This document shows positions 9,522 through 20,040 of a stretch of 64,000 bases of DNA, in pieces (positions within the stretch are counted from its first letter, which is position 1; every line of letters begins with the position of its first letter). The notes under the pieces are model-generated. The model was not told where the DNA came from, searched no databases, and was given only the letters and a program-made list of their open reading frames with translations. The translations under genes were made by a program, and so were the position numbers. Source of the stretch: Allocoprobacillus halotolerans (lineage in GTDB: Bacteria > Bacillota_I > Bacilli_A > Erysipelotrichales > Coprobacillaceae); the NCBI RefSeq assembly GCF_024399475.1, contig NZ_CP101620.1:2461608-2525607 (forward strand). The letters run 5' to 3'.

Positions 9522-10782
9522 GGAACTCCTTTCCTGTAAGGAAGTAAATTGTATCAAGCTTTACCTTTTTAGTAACTTCTACAATTTCTTCTAAAGTTAC
9601 ATTCATTAATTTTTCAATATATTCTTCATTTGTTTCTTGCTTATGTGTAATATCACGATTATATGCTAAAGCAATCATACTTCCTGCTTCATCATTTGTT
9701 TTCTTCAATGCATTGACAAGCATCATTTTCGCAAGATGAATTTCATCTTCAAGAAGATGTCCATTTTGAATATCTGATAATTGCTGTTGAATGAGATCTA
9801 AAGCTTTTTGATAATCTTTTGCTTCTATCCCCGCATTGACAATCATCATACCATTAAAAGCATCATAACTAGAAGAAACATAATAACATAAACTATTTTC
9901 TTCTCTTACAACTTTAAAGAGACGTGATTGTGAAAAACCACCAAATATTGCATTAAAAACAGTAAATGCATAATGTGACGGTGATTGAAAATCACATTGA
10001 ATTTGATAACCTAAATTTAATTTTGATTGAGTAATATCTTGTTTCTCAATTACTTCTAAAACCTCAGGTCGTGGACTTTCAAACATATAAGAAGATGCAT
10101 AATCATGATGTCCATCTGGGAACTTTAAAAGACGATCAAAAACATCAACGATATTTTCTGGAATATCTCCAACGATATATACATGTTTTTCATCTTCTTC
10201 AATACATTTTTTCATATATTGATAAAGTTGTTGAGGCGTAATATCTTGAATTTCTTCTTCATATCCTGTACTTGGAATTCCCAACACCTGATTTCTTCCC
10301 ATATACTCAAATAATTTATCTAAAGAGTATGAGAATTTATCATCTTTATGTGCTTGTATTTTTTCTTTAAATTCTTTCTTTTTTAATTGTACGATTGTTT
10401 CATCAAAACCATCCTGATGAATACAAGGACGATAAAACAAATCACTTATAAGTTGCAATTGTTTTTCAAGTAAATGTTCAGGTGATGGCAAATAAGTATC
10501 ATTAATAAAACTTGTCGTCACATTCATAATATGTGACTGCCCTTTTGTTGTAATATGTGTTGATAAACTGGCACCATAATTTTCATCAAGATAGGTTGCT
10601 AATGTTTTTGTTGATGGATACTCTTGTGTAGCAGCTACCAAAACAAATGTTAATAAAGTTCTAATTGTTGTTGTTTCTTTCAACAATGGACTTTGTAATC
10701 TTAAAGAAATTGTCATTGTTTTAAATTTCTTTGTTGGAATAAGATGTAATGTATATCCCGACATTTGATAGACGTTTTCCAT
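9508..10782 (-). CDS. M16 family protein, non-zinc partner (YmfF-like)
   Basis: The 424-residue protein has the M16 fold but no HxxEH motif at the expected N-terminal position. Its C-terminal half keeps the Arg/Tyr-type substrate segment (GGFSQSRLFKVVREENSLCYYV). M16B enzymes often work as heterodimers of one zinc subunit and one R/Y subunit; the overlapping downstream gene supplies the zinc subunit. GGAGG precedes ATG at 10782, chosen over an upstream ATG at 10821. Its natural substrate is unknown. Confidence 0.88.
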   Translation of the reverse strand: MENVYQMSGYTLHLIPTKKFKTMTISLRLQSPLLKETTTIRTLLTFVLVAATQEYPSTKTLATYLDENYGASLSTHITTKGQSHIMNVTTSFINDTYLPSPEHLLEKQLQLISDLFYRPCIHQDGFDETIVQLKKKEFKEKIQAHKDDKFSYSLDKLFEYMGRNQVLGIPSTGYEEEIQDITPQQLYQYMKKCIEEDEKHVYIVGDIPENIVDVFDRLLKFPDGHHDYASSYMFESPRPEVLEVIEKQDITQSKLNLGYQIQCDFQSPSHYAFTVFNAIFGGFSQSRLFKVVREENSLCYYVSSSYDAFNGMMIVNAGIEAKDYQKALDLIQQQLSDIQNGHLLEDEIHLAKMMLVNALKKTNDEAGSMIALAYNRDITHKQETNEEYIEKLMNVTLEEIVEVTKKVKLDTIYFLTGKEFHESN

Positions 10783-10837
10783 AAATGACCTCCAATTCTT
10801 ATACACATATATTATACTCATTTTTCTACAAATTAAA

Positions 10838-10867
10838 ATAAAAAAAGACCAAGAGTTCTCTTGATCT
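10838..10867 (-). terminator. Terminator of the nucleoside ABC importer operon
   Basis: Minus-strand AGATCAAGAG pairs with CTCTTGGTCT and is followed by seven T, starting at the stop codon of the last permease gene. Confidence 0.75.
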
Positions 10868-11813
10868 AACGTTTTCCTTTATCAAACGGTTCTCCTTCTG
10901 CACGAGGTGCAGCAGAATTTTTAGATGTAAAGGCTAAAACAATAAGTGTTGCAACATATGGTGTAATTTTATAGAAATAATTTGGAATAGATAATGAAGC
11001 TAAGAATGGTAACCCAGCTGAAGCGATTGTTTTCATAAATCCAAAGAAGAATGCAGCACCAGCAATATGCCATGGTTTCCATTGACCAAAAATCAAAACA
11101 GCCAATGCCAAGAACCCGTATCCAGCAACATCTGCATTAAAGTTTGTACTTGTTGGAACAACGAAAATTAATCCACCAATACCAGCTAAAAAACCTGAAA
11201 TAAGTGTTCCTGAATAACGAATCTTATAAACATTAATTCCAGCACTATCTGCAGCTTGTGGTAATTCACCACAAGAACGCAATCTTAATCCAAAACGTGT
11301 CTTATATAAAATCAACCATGATAAAACCAAAATCAAAATACCTAAAAAATTTGTAATATACGTATTTTGGAAAAGAAAATCTCCAATGATAGGAATATCA
11401 CCTAATACAGGAACTTTCGTAATTCTAAATGTATTTGAAAATTCCACTTGTTGTGTTTGTTGTACTAATCTGGCAACGAATATACAAAATGCAGGAGCAA
11501 ACATATTTAATGCTGTACCACTAATTGTCTGATCAGCTTTCATATTAATAGAAGCAATGGCATGGAATAAGGCAAACAAAGTCCCAGCCAAACCTGCTAT
11601 GAGAATAGCAATCAATAAGCAAATTTGCGGATTCATTGATTGTTGGAAAAAATGGATGAAAAAAATACCTGCAAAAGCTCCAACAATCATCATTCCTTCC
11701 AAAGCGATATTGATAATACCACTACGCTCTGAAAATAACCCACCTAATGCTACAATTAAAAGTGGAATAAAGAAGAACATTGTCTGTTGAAACAAGAATA
11801 AAACATCACTCAT
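10866..11813 (-). CDS. ABC transporter permease, BMP/nucleoside type (NupQ-like)
   Basis: The 315-residue membrane protein (about eight to ten helices) belongs to the BPD_transp_2 permease family of purine nucleoside importers, with the typical loop YKTRFGLRLRSCGELPQAADSAGI. It pairs with the permease encoded 1 bp upstream, the duplicated ATPase and the BMP lipoprotein. GGAGGG precedes ATG at 11813. B. subtilis NupNOPQ takes up guanosine and related nucleosides; the substrate here is inferred from family only. Confidence 0.92.
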   Translation of the reverse strand: MSDVLFLFQQTMFFFIPLLIVALGGLFSERSGIINIALEGMMIVGAFAGIFFIHFFQQSMNPQICLLIAILIAGLAGTLFALFHAIASINMKADQTISGTALNMFAPAFCIFVARLVQQTQQVEFSNTFRITKVPVLGDIPIIGDFLFQNTYITNFLGILILVLSWLILYKTRFGLRLRSCGELPQAADSAGINVYKIRYSGTLISGFLAGIGGLIFVVPTSTNFNADVAGYGFLALAVLIFGQWKPWHIAGAAFFFGFMKTIASAGLPFLASLSIPNYFYKITPYVATLIVLAFTSKNSAAPRAEGEPFDKGKR

Positions 11814-11814
11814 T

Positions 11815-12903
11815 TTATTGTCCCTCCTTTATCTTAGACTTCTTTTTAAAAGAAATACCATTTGCTATAATGCCTTTAACCATAAGTGCAAAGGCAGAGA
11901 AATAAATAATAATAGCTACAATAATATCAACAATTTGTGGAATAAAGCCATAAATTTGCATTAAAGAACCACCAATAGTTAAATGTGCAATAAATAGCCC
12001 TGCAGCTAATATCCCAAAAGGACTTGAAAGACCTAATAATGCAACTGCAATTCCATTAAATCCTTCAGGAGCCAATGTATCAACAACAGCTAAACACTTA
12101 CCAGTTCCGCCCAAATAAACTAATGCACCACCAATACCAGCTAAGGCACCAGCAATCATCATAGAGCAAACAACTTTTTGTTTAGAATTAATACCTGCAT
12201 ATTTACTTGCATCTTGATTAAAACCACAAGCTTTTAACTCATAACCAAGAACCGATTTATTAAGAATAACATGCATAACAATAACAAGAATAATAGCAAT
12301 AACTATACCACCATTAACATTAGGAATCAAATGCTCAATCCCAAATTGTGGAATCTCTGCACTTGAAGCAACCGGTAATGTTTCATTCTTATTAATATTA
12401 AATACAGTCAAAGGAATGATATAATTAATTGTATACATTCCAATATAATTCATAATAATAGAAGCAATAACTTCGTTGACATTCAAATAAGCCTTCATTA
12501 TACCTGGCACACATCCCCATATAGCTCCTGCTAAAGCAGCAAATAGAATAGCTACAAGCCAATGAATCGCACCTGGAAGGAATGTCCATTCAACCCCAAT
12601 ATAAATTGCAACAAATGCACCCACAACAAATTGACCAGGAGTACCAATGTTGAATAGACCTGTCTTAAAGGCAAATCCAACCGATAAACCAGTTAAGATA
12701 ATTGGAGTTGCATTGTTTAAAACCTGCCCGATTCCACGTGTTCCATTGCTGAAACCACCTTGAATTAATGTCAAATACCCATTAAGCGCATTAGATGGAT
12801 TGGCAATAATAATAACAATTAAACCGATAATCAAACCAGCAATAATAGCAGTAACAGAAGAAGCAAAATTAAGTGATGCTTCAGAATTAAATATCTTTTT
12901 CAT
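11815..12903 (-). CDS. ABC transporter permease, BMP/nucleoside type (NupP-like)
   Basis: The protein is a 362-residue integral membrane permease of the same family as its downstream neighbour, with GYELKACGFNQDASKYAGI as the conserved coupling loop facing the ATPase. GAGGTG precedes ATG at 12903, preferred over an upstream in-frame start at 12912. It overlaps the ATPase gene by 17 bp, and the next gene starts 1 bp after its stop, a tightly coupled operon. Confidence 0.92.
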   Translation of the reverse strand: MKKIFNSEASLNFASSVTAIIAGLIIGLIVIIIANPSNALNGYLTLIQGGFSNGTRGIGQVLNNATPIILTGLSVGFAFKTGLFNIGTPGQFVVGAFVAIYIGVEWTFLPGAIHWLVAILFAALAGAIWGCVPGIMKAYLNVNEVIASIIMNYIGMYTINYIIPLTVFNINKNETLPVASSAEIPQFGIEHLIPNVNGGIVIAIILVIVMHVILNKSVLGYELKACGFNQDASKYAGINSKQKVVCSMMIAGALAGIGGALVYLGGTGKCLAVVDTLAPEGFNGIAVALLGLSSPFGILAAGLFIAHLTIGGSLMQIYGFIPQIVDIIVAIIIYFSAFALMVKGIIANGISFKKKSKIKEGQ

Positions 12904-14422
12904 TTGTATCACCTCGCTTACTTCCTGCCATATAAAGTCCTAATTCCTGAACAGTAATTTCTTTAGGATTTAATTCTCCTACAATTTCTCCTTCATATAT
13001 AACTAAGATTCTATCTGATAAATTCATAACTTCATCTAATTCTAGTGAAATAAGCAAGACTGCTTTTCCCTCATCTCTTTCACGAATAATTTGTTTATGA
13101 ATATATTCAATCGCACCAACATCTAAACCACGTGTTGGTTGTACAGCAATCAGACATTCAGGATTTTTATCTATTTCTCTTGCGATAATTGCTTTTTGTT
13201 GATTACCTCCAGACATACTTCTCGCTATAGTCTTTGAACCTTGTCCACTTCTTATATCATATTGTTCAATAAGTTTTTCTGAATATTTTTCAATTTCATC
13301 AAATTTTAAAAAGCCATTCTTTGAAAATTGTGGTTCAAAATATCTTTGTAAAACCAAGTTATATGATAATGGATAATCTAAAACCAAACCATGCTTATGA
13401 CGATCTTCTGGAATATGTGATATCCCACTTATATTACGTTGACGTATTGAAGCATGTGTAATATCTTTTCCATTTAATGATACTGTTCCGTTTAAAACAG
13501 GCATTAATCCTGTAATCGCTTGTACAAGTTCAGTTTGTCCATTACCATCAATCCCTGCAATACAAACAATTTCACCCTTACGCACAGAAAAACTCACATT
13601 ATTGACAGGATTTTTATGTCCTTTTTTACCAACTGATAAGTTTTTCACAACCAAGATATCATCAGTTGGATGAGCCTCAGTTTTTTCAGTTTGTAAATTA
13701 ATTTTTCGCCCAACCATCATTTCAGACATTTCTTCTTTTGTCGTTGATGCTACATCAATTGTTCCAATATACTTCCCTTTTCTTAATACTGAACAACGAT
13801 CAGCAACTTCCTTAATCTCATTAAGTTTATGTGTGATAAACAGAATAGATTTTCCTTCTTTTGCTAAATCTTTCATAATCTGCATTAATTCATCTATTTC
13901 TTGAGGTGTTAAAACAGCCGTCGGTTCATCAAAGATTAAAACTTCGTTATCACGATATAGCATCTTGATAATTTCTACACGTTGTTGCATTCCTACAGTA
14001 ATATCACTAATCAATGCATCACAATCAACTTTTAAATTATATTGACGAGAAATCTCTTCTACTTTTTGACGAGCTTTTTTCATATAAAGAAAACCATTTT
14101 TTGTATCTTCAGCTCCCAAAACGATATTCTCTAATACTGTAAAATTATGAACTAATTTAAAATGTTGATGAACCATTCCAATTCCTAAACTATTTGCATC
14201 ATTAGGATTATTAATTTTAACGACTTGACCATTTTTTAAAATTTCTCCTTTTTCAGGTTGATATAACCCAAATAAGACACTCATTAAAGTAGATTTTCCT
14301 GCACCATTTTCCCCTAACAATGCATGAATTTCACCTTTTTTTAATTCAATAGTCACGTCATCATTAGCTATAATTCCCGGAAAAACTTTCGTAATATGTC
14401 GCATCTCGATAACGTTTTCCAT
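12887..14422 (-). CDS. ABC transporter ATP-binding protein with two nucleotide-binding domains (NupO-like)
   Basis: The 511-residue protein holds two fused ATPase domains. The first has Walker A GENGAGKST (38-46) and Walker B VLIFDEPTAVL; the second has a variant Walker A GIDGNGQTE near 293, with the lysine replaced, and MSGGNQQK as signature. An altered second site is usual in sugar and nucleoside importers of this type. It energises the two permeases encoded downstream. It has a separate promoter because the BMP gene is cut off by a terminator and an intron. Confidence 0.93.
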   Translation of the reverse strand: MENVIEMRHITKVFPGIIANDDVTIELKKGEIHALLGENGAGKSTLMSVLFGLYQPEKGEILKNGQVVKINNPNDANSLGIGMVHQHFKLVHNFTVLENIVLGAEDTKNGFLYMKKARQKVEEISRQYNLKVDCDALISDITVGMQQRVEIIKMLYRDNEVLIFDEPTAVLTPQEIDELMQIMKDLAKEGKSILFITHKLNEIKEVADRCSVLRKGKYIGTIDVASTTKEEMSEMMVGRKINLQTEKTEAHPTDDILVVKNLSVGKKGHKNPVNNVSFSVRKGEIVCIAGIDGNGQTELVQAITGLMPVLNGTVSLNGKDITHASIRQRNISGISHIPEDRHKHGLVLDYPLSYNLVLQRYFEPQFSKNGFLKFDEIEKYSEKLIEQYDIRSGQGSKTIARSMSGGNQQKAIIAREIDKNPECLIAVQPTRGLDVGAIEYIHKQIIRERDEGKAVLLISLELDEVMNLSDRILVIYEGEIVGELNPKEITVQELGLYMAGSKRGDTNEKDI

Positions 14423-14457
14423 TTTCTTCCTCCTTCTACAATTTATTTACACTATTT

Positions 14458-14487
14458 ATTATAACTTAAATTTCAAGAAAATCACAA
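14458..14487 (-). promoter_or_regulatory. Predicted promoter of the importer ATPase-permease operon
   Basis: TTGTGA (14482-14487), an 18-nt spacer and TATAAT (14458-14463) on the minus strand, 36 bp before the ATPase start. Confidence 0.5.
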
Positions 14488-14504
14488 CTGAAAATATTTT
14501 TATT

Positions 14505-14539
14505 TGAAAAATAAGGCTTGAAAACATTTATCAAGCCTT
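14505..14539 (-). terminator. Terminator originally downstream of the BMP gene
   Basis: A perfect 9-bp stem (14513-14521 with 14531-14539, AAGGCTTGA/TCAAGCCTT) is followed on the minus strand by TATTTTTC. It belonged to the BMP lipoprotein gene but is now 1.9 kb away because the group II intron sits between them. Seen from the intron strand, the hairpin ends 6 nt before the intron. Confidence 0.75.
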
Positions 14540-14545
14540 GTTCAT

Positions 14546-16441
14546 GTGTGCCATGCATGGCATAAAACTTGGTGGTGAAAGTCCACTGTGGGGGTTTCGT
14601 ACTACCAACCACTAGTCAAAGACAAGGTATCCATCGTAAGGTGAGAACTGAAGGAAGTCGGAGACAAAATCCTGACCCAAGGAATACGAACTATTTAAGG
14701 CATATGCTTATTGGATGAGATTGCATGACAAATCAAAGTCCAATAGTACGACGGAATAAGCGGTGTAAAGATAGTGGGTACATGGGATGAAAGTGTTATG
14801 TCTTACCGTGGGAGGTCCTAGGGACATGATGAAAATGTAATCATGGTGGAAATGTTTGTCCTAGGAAGTCAGCCGAGGTCATAGTAGTGATGATGATAAC
14901 TGTAATGGTTATCTAGCGAAGGACCGAACATAAGGAGGTGAACTGGAAATGAAAGATACTCAGGATAAAATTGGATACTGTCAACTATCATTAGGCTTAC
15001 TCTATGAAGATAGTACGGAATACGACAATAATGGAGAAGTGTATCCTATATCAAAACAAGAGATATCGCATACGAAGAACACCAATAGATTTGTAATACA
15101 TGAGAAGTTACTTGAAACAATCGTAGAAGATGCCAATATAGAAAAGGCAATCCAAAGGGTTGTGAGCAATAAGGGAAGTGGTGGTGTAGATAAAATGCAA
15201 GTCGCAGAAGTTCGTACGCATTTCGCACAGCACTGGTCTTATCTAAAGAAACTCATCATGGAGGGACACTATAGTCCACAAGCCGTTAAAAGAGTAGAAA
15301 TACCAAAAGATAATGGAAAGAAAAGAGGACTAGGAATTCCAACTGTGACTGACAGGGTCATTCAACAAGCGATAGTGCAAATACTTACGCCTATCTTTGA
15401 GCCACTATTCAGTGAAAACAGTTATGGATTTAGACCTCGAAGAAATGCTCATCAAGCAGTAAGAAGAGTCGTAGACTATGCCAATGAAGGATATCGATAC
15501 ACAGTAGACTTGGACTTGGAGAAATACTTTGATACAGTCAATCATTCAAGGCTTATACAGATACTGTCACAAACGATTAAGGATGGAAGAGTCATATCAC
15601 TCATACATAAATATCTCAATGCAGGAGTCGTAGTAAAGCATAAATTCGAAGAAACGACTAAAGGCGTACCTCAAGGAGGACCACTAAGTCCATTACTATC
15701 AAATGTCTATCTTAATGAACTTGATAAAGAAATGGAAAGAAGAGGCAATAGATATGTAAGATATGCAGATGACTGTGTCATACTATTCAAAAGTAAAAGA
15801 AGTGCAATGAGAGTCAAGGAAACAGTGAGGAGGTATCTTGAAGAGAAGTTATTGGTTAAAGTCAACCAGGAGAAAACAAAAGTAGCCTATATTACTGATA
15901 TAAAATTTCTAGGATTTGGATTTTATATAGAGAAGAGTGGTAACGTACGAATCACTGTTCATAAGAAATCAAGAGAAAAGATGAAAAGAAGAATCAAGGA
16001 AATCACAAAAAGAAACAGACCTGTCAGTAGTAAACAATTAGGCCAAGAATTAAAACTCTATATGACGGGATGGATAAACTATTACAGGGTAGCCGATATG
16101 AAAGTGTATCTTGGTAAAGTTGACTCATGGTTAAGACGAAGAATACGAATGATATACTGGAAGAGATGGAAACTGGTAAGGACGAGATATAAAAATCTAC
16201 AAAAGTTAGGAATAAACAGGAAAAAGGCATGGGAATGGGCAAATACAAGAAAAGGCTACTGGCATATAGCCAATAGCTTTATACTCTCTAGAACACTGAC
16301 AAACGAAAGACTGAAAAGCTTTGGGTTTATCAGTGCACTAGACTATTACAATTCTATAAACTTATGAAACGCCGTGTAGGGGACCCTATGCATGGTGTTG
16401 TGAAAGGGGCGAAAGATATTAATTCTTAGCCCCTATTCGAT
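14546..16441 (+). mobile_element. Group II intron (class C-like) with intron-encoded protein
   Basis: The element starts with GTGTG at 14546 and ends at about 16441 after a domain V/VI-like segment (ACGCCGTGTAGGGGACCC, then a GGGGC/GCCCC stem and CTATTCGAT). The 5' 400 nt hold the conserved domain I region of Firmicute group II introns (CTTGGTGGTGAAAGTCCAC) with no gene of their own. The reading frame for the reverse transcriptase is intact. Position after a terminator-like hairpin, and lack of an endonuclease domain in the protein, fit bacterial class C introns. It lies antisense to the importer genes, 5 bp from the BMP stop codon. Exact ends are inferred from consensus. Confidence 0.88.
14949..16367 (+). 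CDS. ltrA: Group II intron reverse transcriptase/maturase
   Basis: The 472-residue protein drives splicing and retrohoming of the intron that contains it. Reverse transcriptase blocks appear in order: YGFRPRRNAHQA, DLDLEKYFDTVNH, GVPQGGPLSPLLSN and the catalytic YADDC. A maturase domain with MTGWINYYR follows, and the C terminus has the WANTRKGYWHIANS signature. No HNH endonuclease cysteines or histidines are present. ATG at 14949 follows AAGGAGGTGAACTGGAA. The frame is undamaged, in contrast to many neighbouring host genes. Confidence 0.95.
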   Translation: MKDTQDKIGYCQLSLGLLYEDSTEYDNNGEVYPISKQEISHTKNTNRFVIHEKLLETIVEDANIEKAIQRVVSNKGSGGVDKMQVAEVRTHFAQHWSYLKKLIMEGHYSPQAVKRVEIPKDNGKKRGLGIPTVTDRVIQQAIVQILTPIFEPLFSENSYGFRPRRNAHQAVRRVVDYANEGYRYTVDLDLEKYFDTVNHSRLIQILSQTIKDGRVISLIHKYLNAGVVVKHKFEETTKGVPQGGPLSPLLSNVYLNELDKEMERRGNRYVRYADDCVILFKSKRSAMRVKETVRRYLEEKLLVKVNQEKTKVAYITDIKFLGFGFYIEKSGNVRITVHKKSREKMKRRIKEITKRNRPVSSKQLGQELKLYMTGWINYYRVADMKVYLGKVDSWLRRRIRMIYWKRWKLVRTRYKNLQKLGINRKKAWEWANTRKGYWHIANSFILSRTLTNERLKSFGFISALDYYNSINL

Positions 16442-16446
16442 TTCCA

Positions 16447-17556
16447 TTAATTTTCAACTGTTAATTCCACATTTTCACATTTTAAATCAGCAGGAGATTT
16501 AGCTGCTTTATTGTTTTTAATTTCAACAGTTTCATTTACAATTTTATCGTAAATTGCATTATAATCTGCTTCAGTGAATTTTTCAAATTTAGAAGTTTCT
16601 AATGGTAAACCAACATCACCATCTTTAGCACCTAAAACAATGTTTTGTTCACCTCTAAATTGTATGCTTCCATCATCAGTTTTATCAAAATCACCACTAT
16701 AAATAGAAGCTAATGCTTTTTGAACAGCATCTCCTAATTTTTTGTATGCTGAAGTGATAACTGTATTAGATTCAGAAGATTGATCGACGTCAACACCAAT
16801 CACTTTACCAACAGGGTCGCTTGCTTCAGCCGCAGCCATAACTGAGTTACCTACTGAACCACCACATCCAAATACAACTGTAACTCCATCTTTATACCAA
16901 GAAGAAGCTTTTGTTTGAATCTCTGGAGTTGCACTAAATCCACCAGTATAATGATACTTCATTTTCACTGTAATTCCTAATTCTTTAGCTGCATCATTTG
17001 CTCCTTGAACATATCCATATCCAAAGTTCATAACAGCTGGAACAGCTTGTCCACCCATGAAACCTAAGCTTGTATTTCCATCTTTAACAGCAGCATATCC
17101 TGCAAGATAGCCAGATTGTTCTTCTTGGAAAGTAATACCGATAGTATTCTTTTCAGTTTTATAAGTTTTATAACTTGCATCATGAGGATTACCATCAATT
17201 AAAACAAATTTAACATCAGGGTATTCAGTTTGTTTTTCATAAATTGCTTCTTCAAACAAATATCCTGGACAAACAACAACTTTTGCCCCTTGTCTTACAG
17301 CCTGATCAATAGAGTTTTTATACTCATCAGTTGTCGCATCAACAGGTTTAATGTATGTACATTCAATGTTATTTTCCTTAGCATATGCTTGTACACCTTC
17401 ATATGTACCCTGATTGAAAGACTTGTCATCAATTGTTCCTTTGTCAGTTAACATAACGATTTCAGGATTTTTTGATTCTTCTTTAGAACCATCACCACTA
17501 CCACATCCAACTAGCACCATTGATAATGCTAATAAAGACGCAAACATTTTTTTCAT
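16447..17556 (-). CDS. BMP family nucleoside-binding lipoprotein
   Basis: This 369-residue lipoprotein has a signal peptide with lipobox LVGC (cleavage before Cys18). It belongs to the BMP (basic membrane protein/Med) family of periplasmic-binding-type receptors that capture nucleosides for the ABC importer encoded downstream (12887-14422 and two permeases). GGAGG precedes ATG at 17556. A group II intron now lies 5 bp after its stop, between the gene and its terminator. Substrate identity is inferred. Confidence 0.92.
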   Translation of the reverse strand: MKKMFASLLALSMVLVGCGSGDGSKEESKNPEIVMLTDKGTIDDKSFNQGTYEGVQAYAKENNIECTYIKPVDATTDEYKNSIDQAVRQGAKVVVCPGYLFEEAIYEKQTEYPDVKFVLIDGNPHDASYKTYKTEKNTIGITFQEEQSGYLAGYAAVKDGNTSLGFMGGQAVPAVMNFGYGYVQGANDAAKELGITVKMKYHYTGGFSATPEIQTKASSWYKDGVTVVFGCGGSVGNSVMAAAEASDPVGKVIGVDVDQSSESNTVITSAYKKLGDAVQKALASIYSGDFDKTDDGSIQFRGEQNIVLGAKDGDVGLPLETSKFEKFTEADYNAIYDKIVNETVEIKNNKAAKSPADLKCENVELTVEN

Positions 17557-17611
17557 ATTTTGTTTTCCTCCTTTAACATTCTAACAACATTTTAACATCA
17601 TTTTCACAAAA

Positions 17612-17662
17612 TAAAAAGAGAAAACGTCAAATATCTTCACATTCATCATTTTCTCTTTTATA
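17612..17662 (-). terminator. Possible terminator of the ftsK/spoIIIE gene
   Basis: Minus-strand AAAAGAGAAAA pairs with TTTTCTCTTTT across a long loop of about 25 nt and is followed by TATTTT. The arms are good but the loop is longer than usual. Confidence 0.45.
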
Positions 17663-17695
17663 TAATTTTAAAATAATATTGATATATTCAATATT

Positions 17696-19959
17696 TTATA
17701 AATCTTCCTCATGATATTGTCGAATATAAACTTCACGTGGTTTACTACCAAGTTGTGGTCCAATAACACCATCTTCTTCTAATCGGTCTATAATGCGAGC
17801 CGCTTTATTATAACCAATTCTAAACTTTCTTTGTAATAAAGATGTTGATGCTTTTTGAGCTTGAATCACAAATTCACGACACATTTCATATTCTTCGTCT
17901 TCCTCATCAAAACTATCATTTGACTGAGATGAAGAAATAGATTTCACATTCACATATTTATCTTCATAAATAGCTTCCTGTTGCGATGAAACATAATGTA
18001 CAATAGAAGCCACCTCATCATCAGTCACAAAGCATCCTTGAACTCTCGTTGGCGATGATGATCCCATTGGCGAAAACAGCATATCACCTTTGCCAAGTAA
18101 TTTCTCAGCTCCAGAAGTATCTAAAATTGTTCTTGAATCAATACTTGATGATACAGCAAAAGCAATACGTGAAGGAATATTGGCTTTGATAACTCCTGTA
18201 ATAATGTCTGTTGATGGTCTTTGAGTAGCAACAATTAAATGAATCCCAGCTGCACGTGCCATCTGAGAAATACGCATAATACAATCTTCTACATCTTTGC
18301 TGGCAACCATCATTAAGTCTGCAACTTCATCTAAAATAATGACATGATAGGGTAATATTTCTTTTGGTTCATCTCCATGTTTATCATTATATTTTTTAAC
18401 AAATTCATTATATGTTTCAATATTTCTTGCACTTACACTTGCAAATAAATCATAACGTCTTTCCATCTCTGACACAACTTCTCTAAGAACAGCTGCCGCT
18501 TTTTTGGGATCAGTAACAACTGGTGCCAATAAATGAGGAATTCCATTATAAACAGACAATTCTACTTTTTTGGGGTCGACCAAAATCAATTTGACTTCAT
18601 CAGGTCTAGCACGCATTAACAATGAAGAAATAATTGTATTCACACATACTGATTTCCCAGATCCTGTAGCTCCAGCAATTAATAAATGGGGCATTTTATC
18701 CAATTGAGCAAAAACTGGTTTTCCTGAAACATCTTTACCTAATGCGACAACAAGAGGATTATTTTGAAATTTAGATTGAGATAATAAATTTTTTAAAACA
18801 TCTTTAAAACCAACGACAGCTCCACTTTGATTAGGCACTTCTATTCCAACATAAGGCTTACCAGGTATTGGTGCTTCAATTCTAATATCAGCAGTTGCTA
18901 GTGCTAATTTGATATCATCTTGTAACTGTAAAATTTTATTAACCCTTGTTCCAATTTCTAATTTTAATTCATATTTTGTAATAGTCGGACCAATGAAAGC
19001 ATTTTCAATTGTTGCATTAACACCAAATTGTTTTAAAACTGTTGTTAATCTTGTTGCATTTTTTGAGTCGCACTTCTTTCTTTAGAAGCGTTCTGTGTTG
19101 ATTTTGTTGATAGCAATGAAAGTGGTGGTAATTGATAATGCGATAAATCTGTTTGTATAGGTGTTTCAATAATTGTTTCTTCTTTGATTTCTTCTTTCTT
19201 TTCTTTTTTCTTTTTTAAAGGTTGTTTCTCTTTAATATCTATTTTCATATGCTCTTGATCAAACTCAAACGCACTTGTTATTTCAGGATCCATTTTTTCT
19301 TCAACATCATCAAAAGCCGAATCAGGGAAAAGTGGAATTTCTTTATCTTTAGATAAGAAATCAAAGAAATGTGATTTTTTCTTTAAAACAATAGTTTGAA
19401 CTGGTGGTTCTTCTTGTTTTTTTATTTTTGTTTTCTTTTTGTTGTTTTTTTGATATTGTAAATAAACTTTACTTGTAACCAATGCAAAACCAATAATCAA
19501 AATAACAATTGATAAAATCAAAGCGCCTAAACTTTCAAATAAAGCACTAAATAAACCATAAAGAGTGACACCTATCAAACCACCTTTGTTCATTTGTTGA
19601 CTTTGAATATATGTGGAAATAACTCCTAATCCACTCGTTTGAGGTTGACCAGGAATAGATGCAATCGTTAAAACACTCATAAAAATAGCATATAATCCAA
19701 TAGCTTCTGGTCCATTAAAACGTGGAAACTGAGCTTTCCATAAAATATAAAGACATAACAACAATAAAGTTAAATAAACAACTCCATATAAATTTCCTGT
19801 TAAAAAAGCCACACAATTATGTATTCCTTGTCCAATAAATCCCAAACGCAAAGCTGATACAATAATAGCAAAAATAATCAATAACACAATAATTCTTAAA
19901 CGCAGTTTCTCTTCTAAAATCTGATTCTTAGATTTTTTTGAACGTTTTGTTTTCGCCAT
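17696..19959 (-). CDS. spoIIIE: DNA translocase FtsK/SpoIIIE, frameshifted
   Basis: This is a membrane-anchored DNA pump that moves the chromosome through the division or sporulation septum. Four N-terminal membrane helices are followed by an acidic/lysine linker, then the motor domain with Walker A GATGSGKS (about 430), Walker [12 protein letters not shown] and a C-terminal gamma winged helix. The frame breaks at the 6-T run 19059-19064. One added base joins the halves through [20 protein letters not shown] into a 754-residue protein, near family length. ATG at 19959 follows GAAGGTGAG. In Bacillus spoIIIE follows rnjB and tepA; tepA is absent here. The break is probably a sequencing error. 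Confidence 0.92.
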
Positions 19960-20008
19960 TACGCTCACCTTCTTTCAATTTTTCATTATAACAAAATCTC
20001 ACATTAAT

Positions 20009-20040
20009 GAAAAGAAAAAGCAAGATTTCTCTCGCTTATA
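20009..20040 (-). terminator. Terminator of rnjB
   Basis: Minus-strand AAGCGAGA and TCTTGCTT arms, including one G-T pair, are followed by TTTCTTTT right after the rnjB stop codon. Confidence 0.65.
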
